Source of the DNA: Candidatus Zymogenus sp. | GTDB taxonomy: Bacteria; Desulfobacterota; Zymogenia; Zymogenales; Zymogenaceae | NCBI GenBank assembly: GCA_030613285.1 | Contig: JAUWME010000120.1 | Span: 1-7,036, forward strand | Length of the DNA: 7,036 nucleotides | Direction of reading: 5' to 3' | Shown here: positions 5,838 through 7,036 of the stretch, in pieces | Numbering within the stretch: the first letter of the stretch is position 1 | How the letters are laid out: every line of letters begins with the position of its first letter | Notes under the pieces: generated by a model | The model's database searches: none | Seen by the model: only the letters and a program-made list of their open reading frames with translations | Told to the model about the DNA's origin: nothing | Program-made: the position numbers and the translations under genes

Positions 5838-7036
5838 ATTTTTTCAACTATGTCGGCGATGAGCTTTATGTTGAAGACGTCCCTGTTAAAAGGCTTGCCG
5901 AAAAGTTCGGAACGCCCCTCTATATCTACAGCGCAAAGACGCTCCGACACCATTTTACGGTCTTTGACGACGCCTTTGGCGATGTCAAGCATCTAATATG
6001 TTTTGCAATGAAGTCAAACTCCAACCTCGGTGTTTTAAAGCTGTTTACAAAAATGGGAGCCGGGTTTGATATCGTCTCTGGCGGTGAGCTTTTCAGGGCC
6101 ATAAAAGCCGGGGCACCGGGAGACAAGATTGTTTACAGCGGTGTGGGAAAGACCACTGGCGAGATTTCCGAGGCTCTTCAGGCCAACATCTTGATGTTCA
6201 ACGTGGAGTCCTTCGAGGAGTTGAAAGTCATAAACGAAATCGCAGGTTCCATGAACAAAGTGGCCAGGATTTCGGTTCGTATAAACCCGGACGTTGACCC
6301 AAAGACGCACCCGAAAATCTCCACGGGGCTGAAAGCCAACAAGTTCGGCATTGACATCAACCGGGCCATTCACGACTACGAGGAGGCGAGAAAACTCAAG
6401 AACATCGAGGTTGTGGGCGTTGATTTCCACATCGGCTCCCAGATAACCGAGATTTCCCCCTTTGTTGATGCCCTGGGGCGGATTAGGGAGTTGGTCTTTC
6501 AGCTTCGGGAGCGGGATTTTGACATCCGATATTTTGATATCGGCGGCGGGTTGGGAATTACCTACCAAGACGAGGAACCTCCCGACCCCACCGAATATGC
6601 GGTGGCTATAAAGAAAGTTGCCAAAGATCTTGACGTTATTTTCATCCTTGAGCCGGGGAGGGTTATTGTAGGCAATGCCGGGATTCTCCTGACAGAGGTG
6701 CTTTACACAAAGCAGGCTGACAAGAATTTTGTCATCGTGGATGCCGGGATGAACGACCTGATGCGCCCGGCGATGTACGACGCCTTCCACGAGATCAAGC
6801 CCGTTATTAAAACCGATAGACCAAAGATCAAGGCCGACGTGGTGGGTCCCATCTGCGAATCCTCTGACTACCTTGCCAAGGATCGTGAGATGACAGAAAC
6901 GAAAAGGGGCGACCTGTTGGCGGTGATGAGCGCCGGCGCCTACAGCTTTTCCATGGCGTCAAATTATAACTCCCGGCCCCGAGCCGCAGAAATACTGGTG
7001 GATGGTGGCGATTTTGTGATCGTCCGCCAGCGAGAG
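5834..7036 (+). CDS. lysA: Diaminopimelate decarboxylase (3' end outside window)
   Basis: LysA removes CO2 from meso-diaminopimelate to form lysine, the final step of the DAP pathway; it is a cytosolic fold-III PLP enzyme that usually works as a dimer. The frame runs from GTG 5834 to the window edge, 401 codons without a stop; family members of about 415-420 residues suggest only 15-20 are missing. The N-terminus (FNYVGDELYVEDV, then GTPLYIYS at 26-33) fits the usual start. PLP Lys60 lies in CFAMKSNSN (56-64). Other motifs are FDIVSGGEL (78-86), STGLKANKFGI (163-173), HIGSQ (199-203), DIGGGLG (235-241), EPGR (273-276), AGMNDLMRPAMY (304-315), the DAP-specific CESSD (341-345) with active-site Cys341, and SNYNSRPR with Tyr378. 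CESxD and the YDAFHEI segment favour DAP decarboxylase over ornithine or arginine decarboxylase. GAYSFSM has Ser where Gly is commoner (GAYGFSM). It overlaps the lipoprotein gene by GTGA, implying coupled translation. Confidence 0.97.
   Translation, partial: MNFFNYVGDELYVEDVPVKRLAEKFGTPLYIYSAKTLRHHFTVFDDAFGDVKHLICFAMKSNSNLGVLKLFTKMGAGFDIVSGGELFRAIKAGAPGDKIVYSGVGKTTGEISEALQANILMFNVESFEELKVINEIAGSMNKVARISVRINPDVDPKTHPKISTGLKANKFGIDINRAIHDYEEARKLKNIEVVGVDFHIGSQITEISPFVDALGRIRELVFQLRERDFDIRYFDIGGGLGITYQDEEPPDPTEYAVAIKKVAKDLDVIFILEPGRVIVGNAGILLTEVLYTKQADKNFVIVDAGMNDLMRPAMYDAFHEIKPVIKTDRPKIKADVVGPICESSDYLAKDREMTETKRGDLLAVMSAGAYSFSMASNYNSRPRAAEILVDGGDFVIVRQRE

Noticed and set aside
6035..6790. Antisense open frame of 251 codons within lysA
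   Set aside because: The sense strand encodes complete DAP decarboxylase motifs over the same bases; the antisense frame has no recognisable domain.

Overview
The window is a chromosomal amino-acid biosynthesis cluster with every recognisable gene on the + strand. It holds the end of argB, then argD, argF, argG and argH, then a small lipoprotein gene and most of lysA. Genes fill over 95% of the sequence. The largest gap is about 120 bases. I see no RNA genes, mobile elements, CRISPR arrays or phage genes.

The organism is most likely a Gram-negative bacterium. The lipoprotein has a CGxKGPPxPP-type mature N-terminus and lies just upstream of lysA, which recalls the lptM-lysA neighbourhood of proteobacteria. 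From memory, the order arg genes - argH - FN3-like lipoprotein - lysA resembles Deltaproteobacteria/Desulfobacterota such as Geobacter relatives. That placement is inference from gene order and protein style, not from a search. Base composition is moderate, and three of the six visible starts are GTG.

Layout: (1) Positions 1-3769 hold argB', argD, argF and argG, spaced 95 bases, 25 bases and an 11-base overlap, so probably one transcript. (2) Positions 3770-3891 are a non-coding gap with a good sigma70-type promoter candidate. (3) Positions 3892-7036 hold argH, a 104-base gap, then the lipoprotein gene overlapping lysA by four bases. lysA runs off the right edge.

Together argB, argD, argF, argG and argH cover N-acetylglutamate phosphorylation, transamination to N-acetylornithine, and ornithine to citrulline, argininosuccinate and arginine. 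The reductase (argC) and the deacetylation step (argJ or argE) are not in the window. lysA performs the last step of lysine synthesis from meso-diaminopimelate.

No new multi-gene system is apparent. The points most worth a second look are the LptM-like lipoprotein with an added FN3-like domain, a possible leaderless mini-ORF overlapping the argH start, and an unusual Tyr in a conserved ArgB motif.
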